A stretch of 64,000 bases of DNA from Aquilaria yunnanensis (lineage: Eukaryota > Streptophyta > Magnoliopsida > Malvales > Thymelaeaceae). The stretch spans positions 24,712,001-24,776,000 of the forward strand of contig CM077597.1 of NCBI GenBank assembly GCA_039654915.1, read 5' to 3'. This document shows positions 11,986-22,887 of this stretch, one piece after another. Below the pieces are notes generated by a model. It was not told the DNA's origin and did not search any database. It saw only the letters and a list, made by a program, of their open reading frames with translations. The first letter of the stretch is position 1, and each line of letters starts with the position of its first letter. The position numbers and the translations under genes are program-made.

Positions 11986-12499
11986 ATCATTGCATAATCA
12001 TCACTATTTTTGTGATGATTATAATCATTGCACGTTTGCCTGGATATTATGAAAATTTTTATTTGCGACATTATGACAATTTCTATTTGCGATGAAGATT
12101 TCTACTATGATTACTTGCTATGGAATTTTTTGAAACAAAATTATATTTGACTACGATTCACCTCTGATAAGCTCCATAACAAAAGGTCCTCCTTGTTGTC
12201 TTTTATTTGCCTAATAAACCACCAGTGTTACTAAATCAGTTCCAATTTGCCATCATTGCATAATCATCACTATTTTTGTGATGATTATAATCATTGCACG
12301 TTTGCCTGGATATTATGACAATTTTTATTTGCGACATTATGACAATTTCTATTTGCGACGAAGATTTCTACTATGATTACTTGCTATGGAATATTTGACT
12401 ACGATTCACCTATGATAAGCTCCATAACAAAAGGTCCTCCTTGTTGTCTTTTATTTGCCTAATAAACCACCAGTGTTACTAAATCAGTTCCAATTTGCC
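11986..12499 (+). repeat. Tandem duplication, 266-bp unit, two copies
   Basis: 11986-12251 is repeated directly at 12252-12499. The copies are nearly identical. The second lacks about 18 bp (TTTTGAAACAAAATTAT region) and has a few substitutions. Both contain the palindrome GATGATTATAATCATTGC and the TTTGCGACATTATGAC phrase. Confidence 0.85.
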
Positions 12500-14604
12500 A
12501 TTAGGGGTTTTCCTCACTTTAGGATTCAAATGAATAGCGTTTACACACGAAATTCTCTTTTGGTACAACTTCCTTATGATGCATGACAACTATTTTTGGC
12601 ATAGTATCATTAATAGCGTCCGGCTGTTAACAACTGATCAAGGATGCCACGATCGTGCACTTCTAAACTTTTAGACTGAAATCCGATTGAAGATGACATA
12701 CAATAGTGTCTAGGTAATAAGATAAGCGTAGAAATTGAAGAAATAAGGTTTCTTTTTGTACTTATCGAAGTAATAAGATAAGCGTAGAATTGCTTGGTTC
12801 GTTTTCCATTTTTAAAAATATATTATTTTCTTTTTTTTCAAGAGCCCATATCATTTGAAAACCAATAAAATGCCGCCTATTCATTACCTTAACAACATTT
12901 ACCTAGAATGTAATTAATTTTGTTTGAATTTTTTAACTTGCCTAAAATAATAATTTTTTTTTACAAAAAAATAACTTAAGGGGGCGTTCAGTTTAATAAT
13001 TTTGAAAATTCATAGAATATATTATTTTGGAAAACATTATTTGCGAAAGGTAAGAATCCAAAAAAAAAAAAAAGTCCTTAGGCTTTATATTTCTTTCAAT
13101 TTGAGGCAGCTTTGATACATTGCCCCATTCTTTGGTTGTAAGTGTTGTTTGGCTTTTTTGGTCAACCAAATCAAGCACTACTGTGGTGTTGCAAAAAGAA
13201 ATTCAATAAAAATATAATCTGGACTATCTCATGTTTAGTTCATTCATCATAGAAAGTGAGAAAATATTTTTTTCATGTTGGGTTGAAGTGTAGTCTAAAC
13301 TTTTAGAGCCATGACTAAAATATCACTTCTAAAACTTGTGTTTGTAAATTTTATAAAAGTTTAGGAATTAAATGTGAAATTTTAATGACTATTTGTAAAC
13401 TTTAAAAATGTATGGATCAAATATGCATTTACGACATGTTTTATTAATTTTTAAAAGTTTATGGACTGAATTGTAATTATCAAAATTTCACAGTAGTGTT
13501 GTTATTTAAAACATAACATACTTTTTGGGCCAACGCAAAAGCGTTGCCTCTCAAATCTATTGTCTTCTGCCGTCTCACCAATCCTTCTCTGCCATTTTCA
13601 ACCAAGTTATGGTTCTCTTTTAGTCCTTTAACTGTTTAACTGATATTATTTGGTATTATCTATCGAATTTTAAGATGGCTGCAATCTTATTCAAATATTG
13701 ATATTCAAGAGTTATTTGAGACTTTCATATATTAAATTTTTAATTGGAGGCGGACAGTAATGAATTTAGATTTTCTCTTGAGTTCACCAAAATCTCAGTT
13801 TTACTGAGGTATCCTGACACTTACCAATAGATATGGAGACGATTGCATAGAATAAAGTCAGTCTTTATTTTGATAGATTTTATAGGTAGTCATTTTATTT
13901 TCATAGATAGTCTTATTTAGACCTACAAAGTTTGGTTGGTTCTAGCTCTATTTAGTTATTAACGACTTGTTCTAGGCTTTTCTTCAATTATTTGTGAATT
14001 ATGTACTCTAAATTTATTCTGGCTTATCTTGAAGGTTCTGCTTGATTCGATTCTTTTCCTTTCATTCAGTATTGTAGGAACGAGTAACCTTTTTTGTAAT
14101 CAGTTTTATGTTCCTATTACCCTAAATTTTTCTTAAACGTCATTGTTTCTAGCCTCTTCAAATTGAACCCAACTTCCATATTAAGACATAATTTGACTAG
14201 TGATTTCTTACGAATATGACATCTCATATTCAAATTTGGTAGTATTGCCGAGATCAAGAGGCAAAATTCTTGAGGTATGAGATTGGGAAATAAGTTAATA
14301 TGAGTTATTTGTTGTTATTTAGTAAGTTTATTGGTAGTTAGAAAATGAATAGGGTTGATTTAGCTATTTTGTCAACTTAAATAATTTAAATAGGTTGGTT
14401 AGCTAAAGATGTTAATTAGGGACCACGCACACCAAAGCATAGGTCTCCTAGAGACTTACTCTTAAAACTGTTGATACACTCGCTAAAAGATTACATAACT
14501 TGCCACCATATGAAAAACTATATTTACGTGCATGGTCATCTGTTTACGATGACTATTCATGTAAATATATTAAAGGTATATTTGGAAAGAGCCTATTATT
14601 TAGT
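12500..14604. other. AT-rich DNA without a recognised gene
   Basis: No coding similarity on either strand. A GGGGGCGTTCAGTTTAATAA phrase at 12979 resembles the start of some MITEs, but no matching inverted end was found. 13310-13500 holds loosely repeated GTTTA.GGA.TAAATGTGAAAT-type phrases. Confidence 0.5.
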
Positions 14605-16053
14605 TAGGGATGACAATTGGGTGGGTTGGAGTTGGGTCATTCAGGTTCGCATTAAGTCGGGTTAGCATAAATTCGGCTTCAGGTCGGGTTATTTAGGCAC
14701 GAGTTGATTTCGAGTTGAGCTGATTTTGAATTCGGGTTGGGTCAATTTTAGTATCGGATAGCTTTAGTTCGGGTCAGATTCATGTTGATATTCAGGTCTA
14801 ATCGGTTTATTGTTGTATATGCTAGAATAACTGAATTAATTCAATTTCTTATTTAGGTTTTGCTAAAAATTGAATTAAACAATTTGATTTTTTATGCAAA
14901 TATCTGAAAAGTTTGGATACACATGTTGCAATTTTTATGGGTGACTAAAATAAAAATTTCAAAATTTACGTATCTCATAACTAAAAAATTACTATGCATA
15001 AAAAATAATCTAAAAAATTTAATTTAACTAGATAAAAATCTATTAATATACAATTATTTTAATAAAAATACTTAATCTAAAAGTTTACAAATTTGATTCA
15101 CGACACTATAAACTCAATCATTTTAGAACTTAAGCTGTTGGTAGGATCATATGCATTTAAATTATGTTGTCACTTCAAGTTATAAGTTTTTAGAAATTTA
15201 GAGTTATTATTTAGGGTCAAAAAATGAATTAATTTAGTGTAGGTACTAATTTTGAGCCCTAGAGGTCATTTGTAGTCAATGTAGGCTAAATGAAAGAGTT
15301 TGGGTATGAATTAGAGGTTTTGCAAACTTTGTGAAATAAAATCATCTCAAACCAATGTATGTTTTACTAGTACTTTGAATTAAAATTTTATATAGTTTAG
15401 TCTTGCTGTCGAATGTAGAAGGTAACTAATGACGATAGATGTTGAAATAAGTCATCCATATTATAAAGAGTCGACGTTTGATTTAGTAGATTTATAAGAA
15501 TATGCTGAAATTTGATAATATTGAAAATTATTAAGTCCTCTCAACCAATAAACCCTGGAAGATCTCTAAACAAACCAAGACATATTATTTTATTAATTTG
15601 CTATTTAGATTCCATAAGATACCTAAACAAAAAATATTTTTGATGTAGTTTTTGAATTTCTTAAATTGCGTGGTCATAATTAATGTACAATTTAGATACA
15701 TAATTCATATATAAAAAAATCATGAATTTTTAAATGTTTGCCGACCATATATTTTATGTTGATTTGGATTAAATTCAGGTCTTGTCAGGTTTAGGCTTAG
15801 GTCTTTTTAGGTTTGGGTCAGTTAGTCTCAATCGAATTTTGGTCATTTTGGGTTCTGTTTATTTCGGGTTCGGTCCAATTCAGGTTTGGGTATTTTGGGT
15901 TTTGGGTTTTTTGGATTTTAATTTAATTGGGTTTGGTTTTAGGTCGAATTAGGTACAACCGGATTCGGGTTGTTGACTTTTCTAATCAGATCGGGTTTAG
16001 GTTTGGGTTGGTCAGTCTAGATTTTCAAGTTTGGTCAAATTTTGCCACCCTTA
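14605..16053. mobile_element. Non-autonomous hAT-like element
   Basis: The left end TAGGGATGACAATTGGG and the right end (reading inward TAAGGGTGGCAAAATTTGAC) match each other and the TAGGG(A/G)TG(A/G)CAA ends that I associate with plant hAT elements. Both subterminal regions (14625-14800 and 15770-16010) are packed with GGGTT, TCGGGTT and TTCAGGTC phrases, while the centre is AT-rich and non-coding. Possible degraded 8-bp target duplications are TATTTAGT / ATTCAGTA. No transposase is present. Confidence 0.55.
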
Positions 16054-16119
16054 GATTCAGTAAACTGGGATTTTTTTATGATGGTGATGCAACAAATAGG
16101 GTTCAGGGATAAGTAGTTG

Positions 16120-16530
16120 AGATGGGTTAACACATGCCTATCCCCTCCCCGGTTTCAATTTTAATTAATGGCAGTCCAACAAGTTTGACTAATATGGAGG
16201 AAGGATTATGTCAAGGTGATATTAGGCTCTGTTTTTGTTTCTAATTGCGGTGGAGTGCTTCCATTGTCTTGTTGAAAAGGCGGTCAAGTTGAACAAATTG
16301 AAGGGGGTGAAGGTGGGATTGAATGGTTTGGTAATTTCGCATTTGTAATTTGCAAAATGATAGATTATTGATGAGAGATTGGACAAAGCATAATATTATA
16401 CAAAGGAGATGAATTCTTGAATGCTTTTAATTGGTTTCAGGGCTTAAAGTCAATATGGCAAAGAGTGCACTGATTGGAATAAATATAGTAGCTAAAGAAG
16501 TGAAAGGGATGGCCGAGAAGAGTTGGGTGT
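16120..16530 (+). pseudogene. LINE reverse-transcriptase fragment
   Basis: Conceptual translation gives ILINGSPT, a corrupted ...GLCQGDI block (the G-RQGDPLSP motif of L1-type reverse transcriptases), then SGLKVNMAKSALIGIN, which corresponds to the S-GLKVN--KS motif downstream of the catalytic centre. Frameshifts and stops separate these blocks and the YADD box is missing or destroyed. It is a small, dead piece ending just before the copia LTR. Confidence 0.7.
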
Positions 16531-16662
16531 ATGTTACACATCATAAGCTACATACAAAGTTTGTATGATTTCTAATGTGTATGAACCATAATTACCTTTG
16601 CTAATGAAATGACATTACTTTTAGTGAAAGGTCATACTTTAGGTGAAATTAAAAAACCTTTA

Positions 16663-16674
16663 GGAGGGGGTTAT
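16663..16674 (+). other. Polypurine tract-like site before the copia LTR
   Basis: TTAGGAGGGGGTTAT directly precedes the LTR start. A purine tract like this normally lies at the 3' end of an element's internal region, just upstream of the 3' LTR, where it primes plus-strand synthesis. Confidence 0.5.
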
Positions 16675-18005
16675 TGTTAGTGTTGTGCCCAAAAGCTAAT
16701 CAAACATAATTATAACCCTAGAATAATAGTATTCCTAAATGTCTCTGGTCTATTATTACTGTGAAGTGGGTTGTAATAATATATAAAGACAAACATGTGT
16801 AGAGACTAATCTAAAATATGTAGTCTACATATGGGTACAAGTAGGAGAACTAGTATACTGGACCGACCCACAAAGAGAACGCTACATGGATCATTATATG
16901 AGTGTCATAAGTGATTCATATAGTGATTATGGTATATGTAGTCCTTTGAACAAAGGACATCAAGGTTCCCTCCATGTGAGTCACATACTTTGGTACTTCC
17001 CTTTGTTGCTCATAACTGAGTGAATATGAAGGTGGTCATTGGGTATGTCACATATCATGTAAAGGGTTTTGTATGATCAAGGTGAGTTTTTCCCCTCCTA
17101 TATAATGGGAGTGATATTTTTGCGTCCCTTGATTAAGTGAGACTGAGAAAATGCATGGCCATGCTCGAATGAGTTGATATGAGATATCAACATCATCAGT
17201 TTTAGTCAATCTACTCGGTAATCAAGAAACCTTAGATTGGGCTGTACGAGAGTGACACATTTCATATCACGTGCTCGGTCTTGATATCTTGGACGAAGAG
17301 ACAATGACATATATAAATAATGATCATAAAGGTTTAGTTGAATTACCGACTATCTTGTCACTTTGGTAGCAATGATATGTTGCTAGACACCACTCATTGT
17401 TTATGATCATAAATGTGATTTATGATCATTCCTAATGTGATAGGAGCCTATTGGGTCACATATTTAGAGTCAATTGGATTATTTGAGTGCATGGGTCAAA
17501 GTGTTTGGTTTTGGTTTCATGATAATTTTGAATTAATTGTTTACCAAAAAATTGAGCATTATGAAGCCCAAAATTAGGCCTAGTTAGATTAGGGTTCCGA
17601 AACCTTTTAGTCTTAGGAGTTAAGCCTCACTATATATACATCATATAGTGAGGATTTTGTAGCCCTAGCAACCTTAAAGACGAAATTAGAAGGGTTCTGA
17701 AAAAGTTCCAACCACATTTTTCTCTTGCTTTTCCTTGGAGGACGCAAGCTAGCACTGCGAGCGCAACAGGAATGCACCTATCGAAACATGGTGGATGTGT
17801 GGTGATCCAAGTGGTTCATGTAGATACCATAGAGAGCTTGAATAAGTCAATTGTTCAAGTTTGTGATTCGACTCAACAGTTTGATAAAAGATCTTAGTCG
17901 ACTATGTATAAAAAACTTTGAACACCTGATTTACTCCGTTTCACTTGAATCCTAGAGGCTTTCAATTAGTTTCCCCTGTACTTGTTTTTATCTCAAAATC
18001 CTACG
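16675..18005 (+). repeat. Copia LTR (~1.33 kb)
   Basis: Begins TGTTAGTGTTGTGCCC and ends just before the primer-binding site; the last bases (CCTACG) look like a mutated ...ACA end. A TATATATA box at 17631-17638 lies inside a perfect 10-bp hairpin (CTCACTATAT at 17626-17635, ATATAGTGAG at 17643-17652). No second LTR of this family was recognised in the window. Confidence 0.75.
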
Positions 18006-18006
18006 G

Positions 18007-18018
18007 TGGTATCAGAGC
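18007..18018 (+). other. Primer-binding site of copia element (tRNA-iMet)
   Basis: TGGTATCAGAGC is complementary to the 3' end of plant initiator tRNA-Met, the usual minus-strand primer of copia elements. It lies directly after the LTR and fixes the element's orientation as plus. Confidence 0.85.
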
Positions 18019-19300
18019 TACTAGTGAAACCCTAAGTTGGGATTAAGTGTCAAATCACATGATCTGTTATATGTTCTATTACTTTTGATCATGAATAATT
18101 GGATTAATTCATGATGCATGAACCGGAACTCATAATATGTGTGAGATATATGAACAAACAACATAAACAAGTTAACAAGATTAACCCTAGATTGATGGAT
18201 ATGACATATCTATCTAAATTAGGATTGTAGCAATTGTTACTATAACTCTAGCAGACCTTGACCGTTTCAGTCTATGAAGCGCCACACTAATAAACTAATT
18301 AACAAACCCATGTTAATTGGCATATATTTTCTTGTTGAATGAGATTTGACATAATATATTGTTTGTTGGTTGAAGCATGGTGCATAGTTATACCCTCGAA
18401 TTGTTGTACTTGTAAACTCTTTTTGTACCTTCTCTTCTCACCTTACTCTCCTTAAATATAACTCGAGGTTTCTATCATTGTTATAATTGTACCTTTTGGG
18501 ATCATATGAGATGACTACAATAAGGTAACCAAGCAAGGAGGATAAGGAGCTTGCAAAGTCCTTTTCCTTTCATAGGCTTTTATGATATTCTCATTGGCTT
18601 GAGAATATCACATAGTTTATGCTATAACCATGTCACATTTAATGTGGTGTTAGCATGAGATGTATGTTTTATATTTGTATGTGATGCATGTATAAGACAA
18701 CCGAAGAAAATAATTGGTGAGATCAAAGGAAAATCCCTAAAACAAAATATTAAGTCATTAAATGTGATGCCTTCCAAATGTTGGCACTAGTCAAGACTTT
18801 GATCAACATTGGGTGGGTTTCCCAAAGCAAAGTAACTACGTTCATCTTGGTAAAATGCAATGGGATAAAAGTATTATCCAAATTGTTAGCTTTGGGACCT
18901 ACTTAACTAAGTCATCCCAATAGAATTGGGGACTTACAGGCATAGAGTTGGGCTTAAGTTCATGAGATGAGCTTGGACAAGTGTTGTTCACCGCACTATT
19001 CAAGAGCTGCATGAGATGCAATTGGTAAGGAGTTGCCTACCTAAATAGCTATGACTTGAGAGGAAAACCAAAGCTAACTCAAGTTATAATAAAATATGGC
19101 TCTTAGCCCATTAGAATATCTTAGCATTGAGGTATTCTGGAAAAATATTTAGGGTTATTATTTTGATCAAAATAGTGAGAGCATCATTTAATAAAAATTT
19201 TTATTAAATAAATTAAAATGTATTATTCTTACACTGCATATTTACTATTGTAGATTACCATGGCATGAAACACATCAACACTTTCATTATGATCAACCAT
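18019..19300 (+). other. Copia 5' leader, non-coding
   Basis: Nearly 1.3 kb between the PBS and gag without coding similarity. It would be the untranslated leader (packaging region) of the element. AT-rich, no distinct repeat seen. Confidence 0.6.
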
Positions 19301-19302
19301 TG

Positions 19303-20040
19303 AGATGGAAAAACTAAATGAAATGGTACCAAAATTTGATGATAGTCCTCAAGCAAGAGAGAAAGATTTATGTCCTAGAGGAGCACATTTCGAATAAGCT
19401 TGCTGCTAATGCTCCAAGAGCTGAAAAGGATGCTTATAAAAAGAATTCTAATAATTCTTTGGATGTTGCTTGTCTCATGCTAATTACCATGGAATCTGAG
19501 CTTCAGAAGCAACATAAGAACATGGGGGCATTTGATATGATCAAACATCTCAAAATGCTCTTCCAAGAGCAAGGACGATATAAGAGTTTTAAGACCTCTA
19601 AATTATTGTTTCAGTGAAAAATGTCTGAAGGATGTCCCATAGGTCCTCATGTGCTCAAGATGATTGGGTACATTGAGAATCTTAAGAGTTTGGGATTTAC
19701 TCTTCAAAAAGAGTTCATTGTTGATATAGTCTTGTAATCGTTGTAAAAACCTATAGTCAATCTTTCATGAACTACAACATGAACGATCTTGACAAATCTC
19801 TCCCTGAATTGTTGAACATGTTGAGAACTACTGAGCAAAACCTTAAGAAGGCTAAGCCTGTTATGATGGTTCAAAGGGCAAGAGAAAGGGAAAGGGCAAC
19901 AAGAAGAAGAATAAAGTTAAATCCAATGATAATTCTTCTTCAGGTGCACTGAAACCATATGGTGGTGTGGCTAAGGAAAGGGAATGCTTCCATTGTAGGA
20001 AACCTGGACATTATAAGTGCAATTGCAAGATCTATCTTGA
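19303..20040 (+). pseudogene. Copia gag (UBN2-type) with CCHC zinc knuckle
   Basis: The translation carries typical plant copia gag phrases: SLDVACLMLITMESELQKQH, MGAFDMIKHLKMLFQEQ, HVLKMIGYIENLKSLGF and MNYNMNDLDKSLPELLNMLR. Near the end is a CCHC nucleic-acid-binding knuckle at 19985-20026 (CFHCRKPGHYKCNC, spacing C-X2-C-X4-H-X4-C). The reading is broken by at least one frameshift near 19320 and by stops (about 19617 and 19735), so no full gag can be made. It is followed directly by the protease and integrase remnants in the order gag-protease-integrase typical of copia. Confidence 0.85.
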
Positions 20041-20250
20041 AGAATATGAGAAGGAGAAGGGAAGTAAAACTTCCACTTCAGGTATTTTTATTATAGAGGC
20101 TAACTTTTCTACTCCCTCATCTTGGGTATTGGATATTGGATGTGGATTTCACATTTGTGCAAATGTGCAGGATCTAAGTAGGAGTAGAAGATTAGCTGAG
20201 GTGAAGTGGGCCTATGTGTTGGAAATGGAGCAAGAGTTGCTACATTAGCC
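20041..20250 (+). pseudogene. Copia aspartic protease remnant
   Basis: Around 20124 the translation reads SWVLDIGCGFHIC. Plant copia proteases have the active site D-T/S-G followed by C-G-S-H-I-C; here the catalytic triplet is D-I-G, so the conserved Thr/Ser is lost. The frame then shifts (~20206) into the downstream frame that carries the rest of the polyprotein. The product would have cut the gag-pol polyprotein; this copy is dead. Confidence 0.8.
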
Positions 20251-21660
20251 GTAGGGACTTATATTCTCACTTTGCCTAGTGGATTGGTTTTAGAATTAGA
20301 CAATTACTATTATGTGCATTCTATTAGTCAAAATTTTATTTCTATTTCTTGCTTGGACAAGAAAGGTTTTTCATTTATAATAAAGGATAAGTGTTATCCT
20401 ATTTATTTGAAAAAAGCCTCTTATAGTAGGGCTCGACTTAGCAATGGTTTATATGTTCTAGAAATTGAAAATTCAATCTATAATGTGAATACCAAGAAGA
20501 TCAGATTGAATGATTCAAACCCGACCTATCTTTGGCATTATTGTTTGGGCCATAGAAATGAGACCCACATATCCAAGCTCCAAAAGGATGGACTGTTGGA
20601 CTCATTTGATTTTCAATCATATAAGACATGCAAGTCATGTTTATTGGGCAAGATGACCAAAACTTCTTTCACTAGGTAAAGTGAAAAAGCTAATGACTTA
20701 CTTGGACTCATAAATAGTGATGCATGTGTGCCTATGTCTATACATGCTAGAGGAGGCTACCAATACTTTATTACTTTTACTAATGACTTAAGTAGATATG
20801 GCTATGTGTATCTCATGAAAATCAAGTCATAATCCTTTGAAAAGTTCAAAGAATTCAAGAATGAAGTACAGAATCAACTCGAGAAGAGTATCAAAGCACT
20901 TCGATCAGATCAGGGTAGAGAATACTTAGATTGGGAAGTCTTTGATTATCTAAATGAATGTAGTATAGTATCACAACTCACTTCATTCAGTGCACCTCAA
21001 TGGAATGGTGTATCTGAAAGGAGAAAAAGAACTCTGTTAGACATGGTTCGATCTATGATGACTCAAGTTGACCTTCCAAACTCCTTTTGGGCACATGCTC
21101 TAGGTGCAGCCACTTTTAAACTAAACCGAGTTTCATCTAAAAGAGTTCAAAAGATGTTATATGAGATATGGAGTGGGAGATGTCCCATTCTGTTTTTTAT
21201 GAAGGTTTGGGGCTGTGAGGCTTATGTGAAATATTAATCTTCTAACAAGCTAAGGCCCAAGTCTCATAAATGTCTCTTTGTTGCATATCCCAAAGAAACA
21301 AAAGGTTACTATTTCTACAATCTGTTTGAACAGAAAGTGTTTGTTGCTCGAATGGTGTCTTTCTAGAGAAAGCGTTTATTTCTAAAAGAACCAGTGAGAG
21401 AAAAGTAAAACTCGAAGAAATTTAAGAACAACAAGAGGACATTGAACTTGAAATGGAACCCGAGCGGACACTACAAGATATTGTGGTTCAGGAGTTTGTT
21501 CTATAGCACGGGGCCCACATAGGTTTGGTAAGATTAGATGTGAGCCCAAGAGATATGGATTTCTCGTGACTCACATTGGTGATGTGATGTTCATGGCTCA
21601 AGATGAGCCCATAGCCTACCAACAAGCTATGTCGGGATTAAATTCTAAGAAGTGGCTATA
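20251..21660 (+). pseudogene. Copia integrase (pre-integrase domain and core) and start of RT region
   Basis: The gag-pre-integrase zinc-binding block is visible (WHYCLGHRNETHISKLQ ... CKSCLLGKMTK). The core follows with phrases around the catalytic acids: INSDAC, FTNDLSRYGYVYLMK, LRSDQGREYL and GVSERRKRTLLDMVRSMM. After it come WGCEAYVKY, KLRPKSHKC and KETKGYYFYN, then a degraded linker and the EPIAYQQAMSGLNSKKW block that opens the reverse-transcriptase region. In-frame stops occur at about 20679, 20830, 21237 and 21364. The plus-strand similarity stops at about 21660, where the next block continues on the other strand. Confidence 0.85.
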
Positions 21661-22175
21661 GGCTCAGCCAAGTCTTCACAGACTATAGCTCGAGAATGTC
21701 ATTCCCCAATGAGTAGTATGCCATCTACATACAATACTAAGAAGACAATAACACTCCACTAACCTTCTTATAGATGCAAGGTTCATCTTCATTTATGATG
21801 AAACCAAACTCTTTGATTGCTTCATCAAAATGAAAATTCTAGCTCCGAGAAGCTTGCTTCAATCCATAAATGGACCTTTGTAACTTGCTCACTTTATTGG
21901 CATTCTATGAAGTGACAAAACCCTTAAGTTGTGTCATGTACACATCCTCAAGTAGCTTTCCATTAAGGAAGGCAGTTTTGACATCCATTTGCCATATCTC
22001 AAAATCATAGTGTACAACAATAGCCAATAAAATTTGATTGGATTTAAGCATGCCAACTGGTGAAAAACTCTCATCATAGTCATTGCAATGAATTTGCTTC
22101 AAACCTCTAGCAACCAGTCATCCTTTAAAGGTAATCACATTGCCATCAATGTCAGTTTTCTTCTTGAAAACCCAT
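21661..22175 (-). pseudogene. Copia reverse transcriptase, inverted relative to its gag-integrase
   Basis: Read on the minus strand: KKKTDIDGN, then YDESFSPVGMLKSNQILLAI, IWQMDVKTAFLNGKLLEDVY, SKLQRSIYGLKQASRS, the DEPCIYKK block and GNDIL. These are the ordered motifs of a copia reverse transcriptase (FSPV, QMDVKTAFLNG, LYGLKQASR), up to the point where the YVDD catalytic box would be; there a stop and changes are seen. It abuts the plus-strand part at about 21660, which suggests an internal inversion or the junction of two copies. Confidence 0.85.
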
Positions 22176-22887
22176 TGTTAGAAGTTATTAATTACTGTTA
22201 TGATCGAATTGTTAAATAGAATGAGAACATAATTTTTTCCAAAGTCTGGCCAATACATACATGAACAAAGGCTTGCCATAAGGATTTAACCTTTTCTATA
22301 ACCAATAATAGCAAAGACTCGAGATCAAGTCAACAAAGACAATGTATCAGTAAATCGACAGTGGATCGGTAGCGAAATCAACAAACAAGCAAAGGAATAG
22401 GCAAACACAAATAAAAGTGAGGAGTGATTCCACTAAAACACAAGTAACTTCCTAAACCAGTGCTCCATGGAGCTTCTGTAGAGCTCCAAACTTGCCCTAC
22501 TTTCCAAAATATCATAGGTGAATCTTGACCCGCTCTGCTCCAAAAATGGTGGACTTGCTCCACTGGAGCGTGTTAGACCGGAGCTCCACTAGAGTAGGGC
22601 TCCATATGAACAAAATTTTTCTTTTGGTTAGGCAGAATAAAAGAAAGTGTACCTAGAAGTTATATTATTGCAAGTGACTCAGTTAATCATAGGACACTGA
22701 TGTTCTAACTCCAGATTCAACCTACAATTCAAGCTCAACGTGTCTAACTTTCTTCTCCTCCTCTTATAGACATTCAAACTAAAAGGTGCTCCCACTGTGG
22801 CGATTGTTAAATATATTAGAATACGTTGCACGACATATGTGAAGCACTTTGAAAGCATAATGGTGATTTAATAGCAAACATGCATAG
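22176..22887. repeat. Unassigned non-coding block, possibly an LTR
   Basis: The copia RT similarity ends abruptly where TGTTAGAAGTTATTAATTAC begins (~22174), as if an LTR had inserted. Repeated CTCCA / GGAGCTCCA phrases occur at 22460-22610. No coding similarity, no second copy in the window, and no firm right end. Confidence 0.3.

Larger units (their letters stand above)
8239..12499. mobile_element. CACTA-like transposon mosaic (right end not defined)
   Basis: The left edge reads CACTACAAAGAGAATGACC, close to the CACTACAAGAAAA terminus of plant CACTA (En/Spm) elements, and is followed by TTGCGACAATAGG. At least six palindromic copies of the type GATGATTATAATCATC lie at about 9872, 10021, 11908, 11935, 12008 and 12275. 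With repeated TTTGCGACATTATGACAA phrases they resemble CACTA subterminal repeats. I did not find a matching ...TTGTAGTG right end, and no transposase is certain. The region also holds a telomere-like tract, CT-rich DNA and two tandem-repeat blocks. Confidence 0.5.

Noticed and set aside
12979..13190. A further MITE starting GGGGGCGTTCAGTTT
   Set aside because: No matching inverted end or target duplication was found.
18007..18018. tRNA gene from TGGTATCAGAGC text
   Set aside because: Only the 12-nt complement of a tRNA end is present; this is a primer-binding site.
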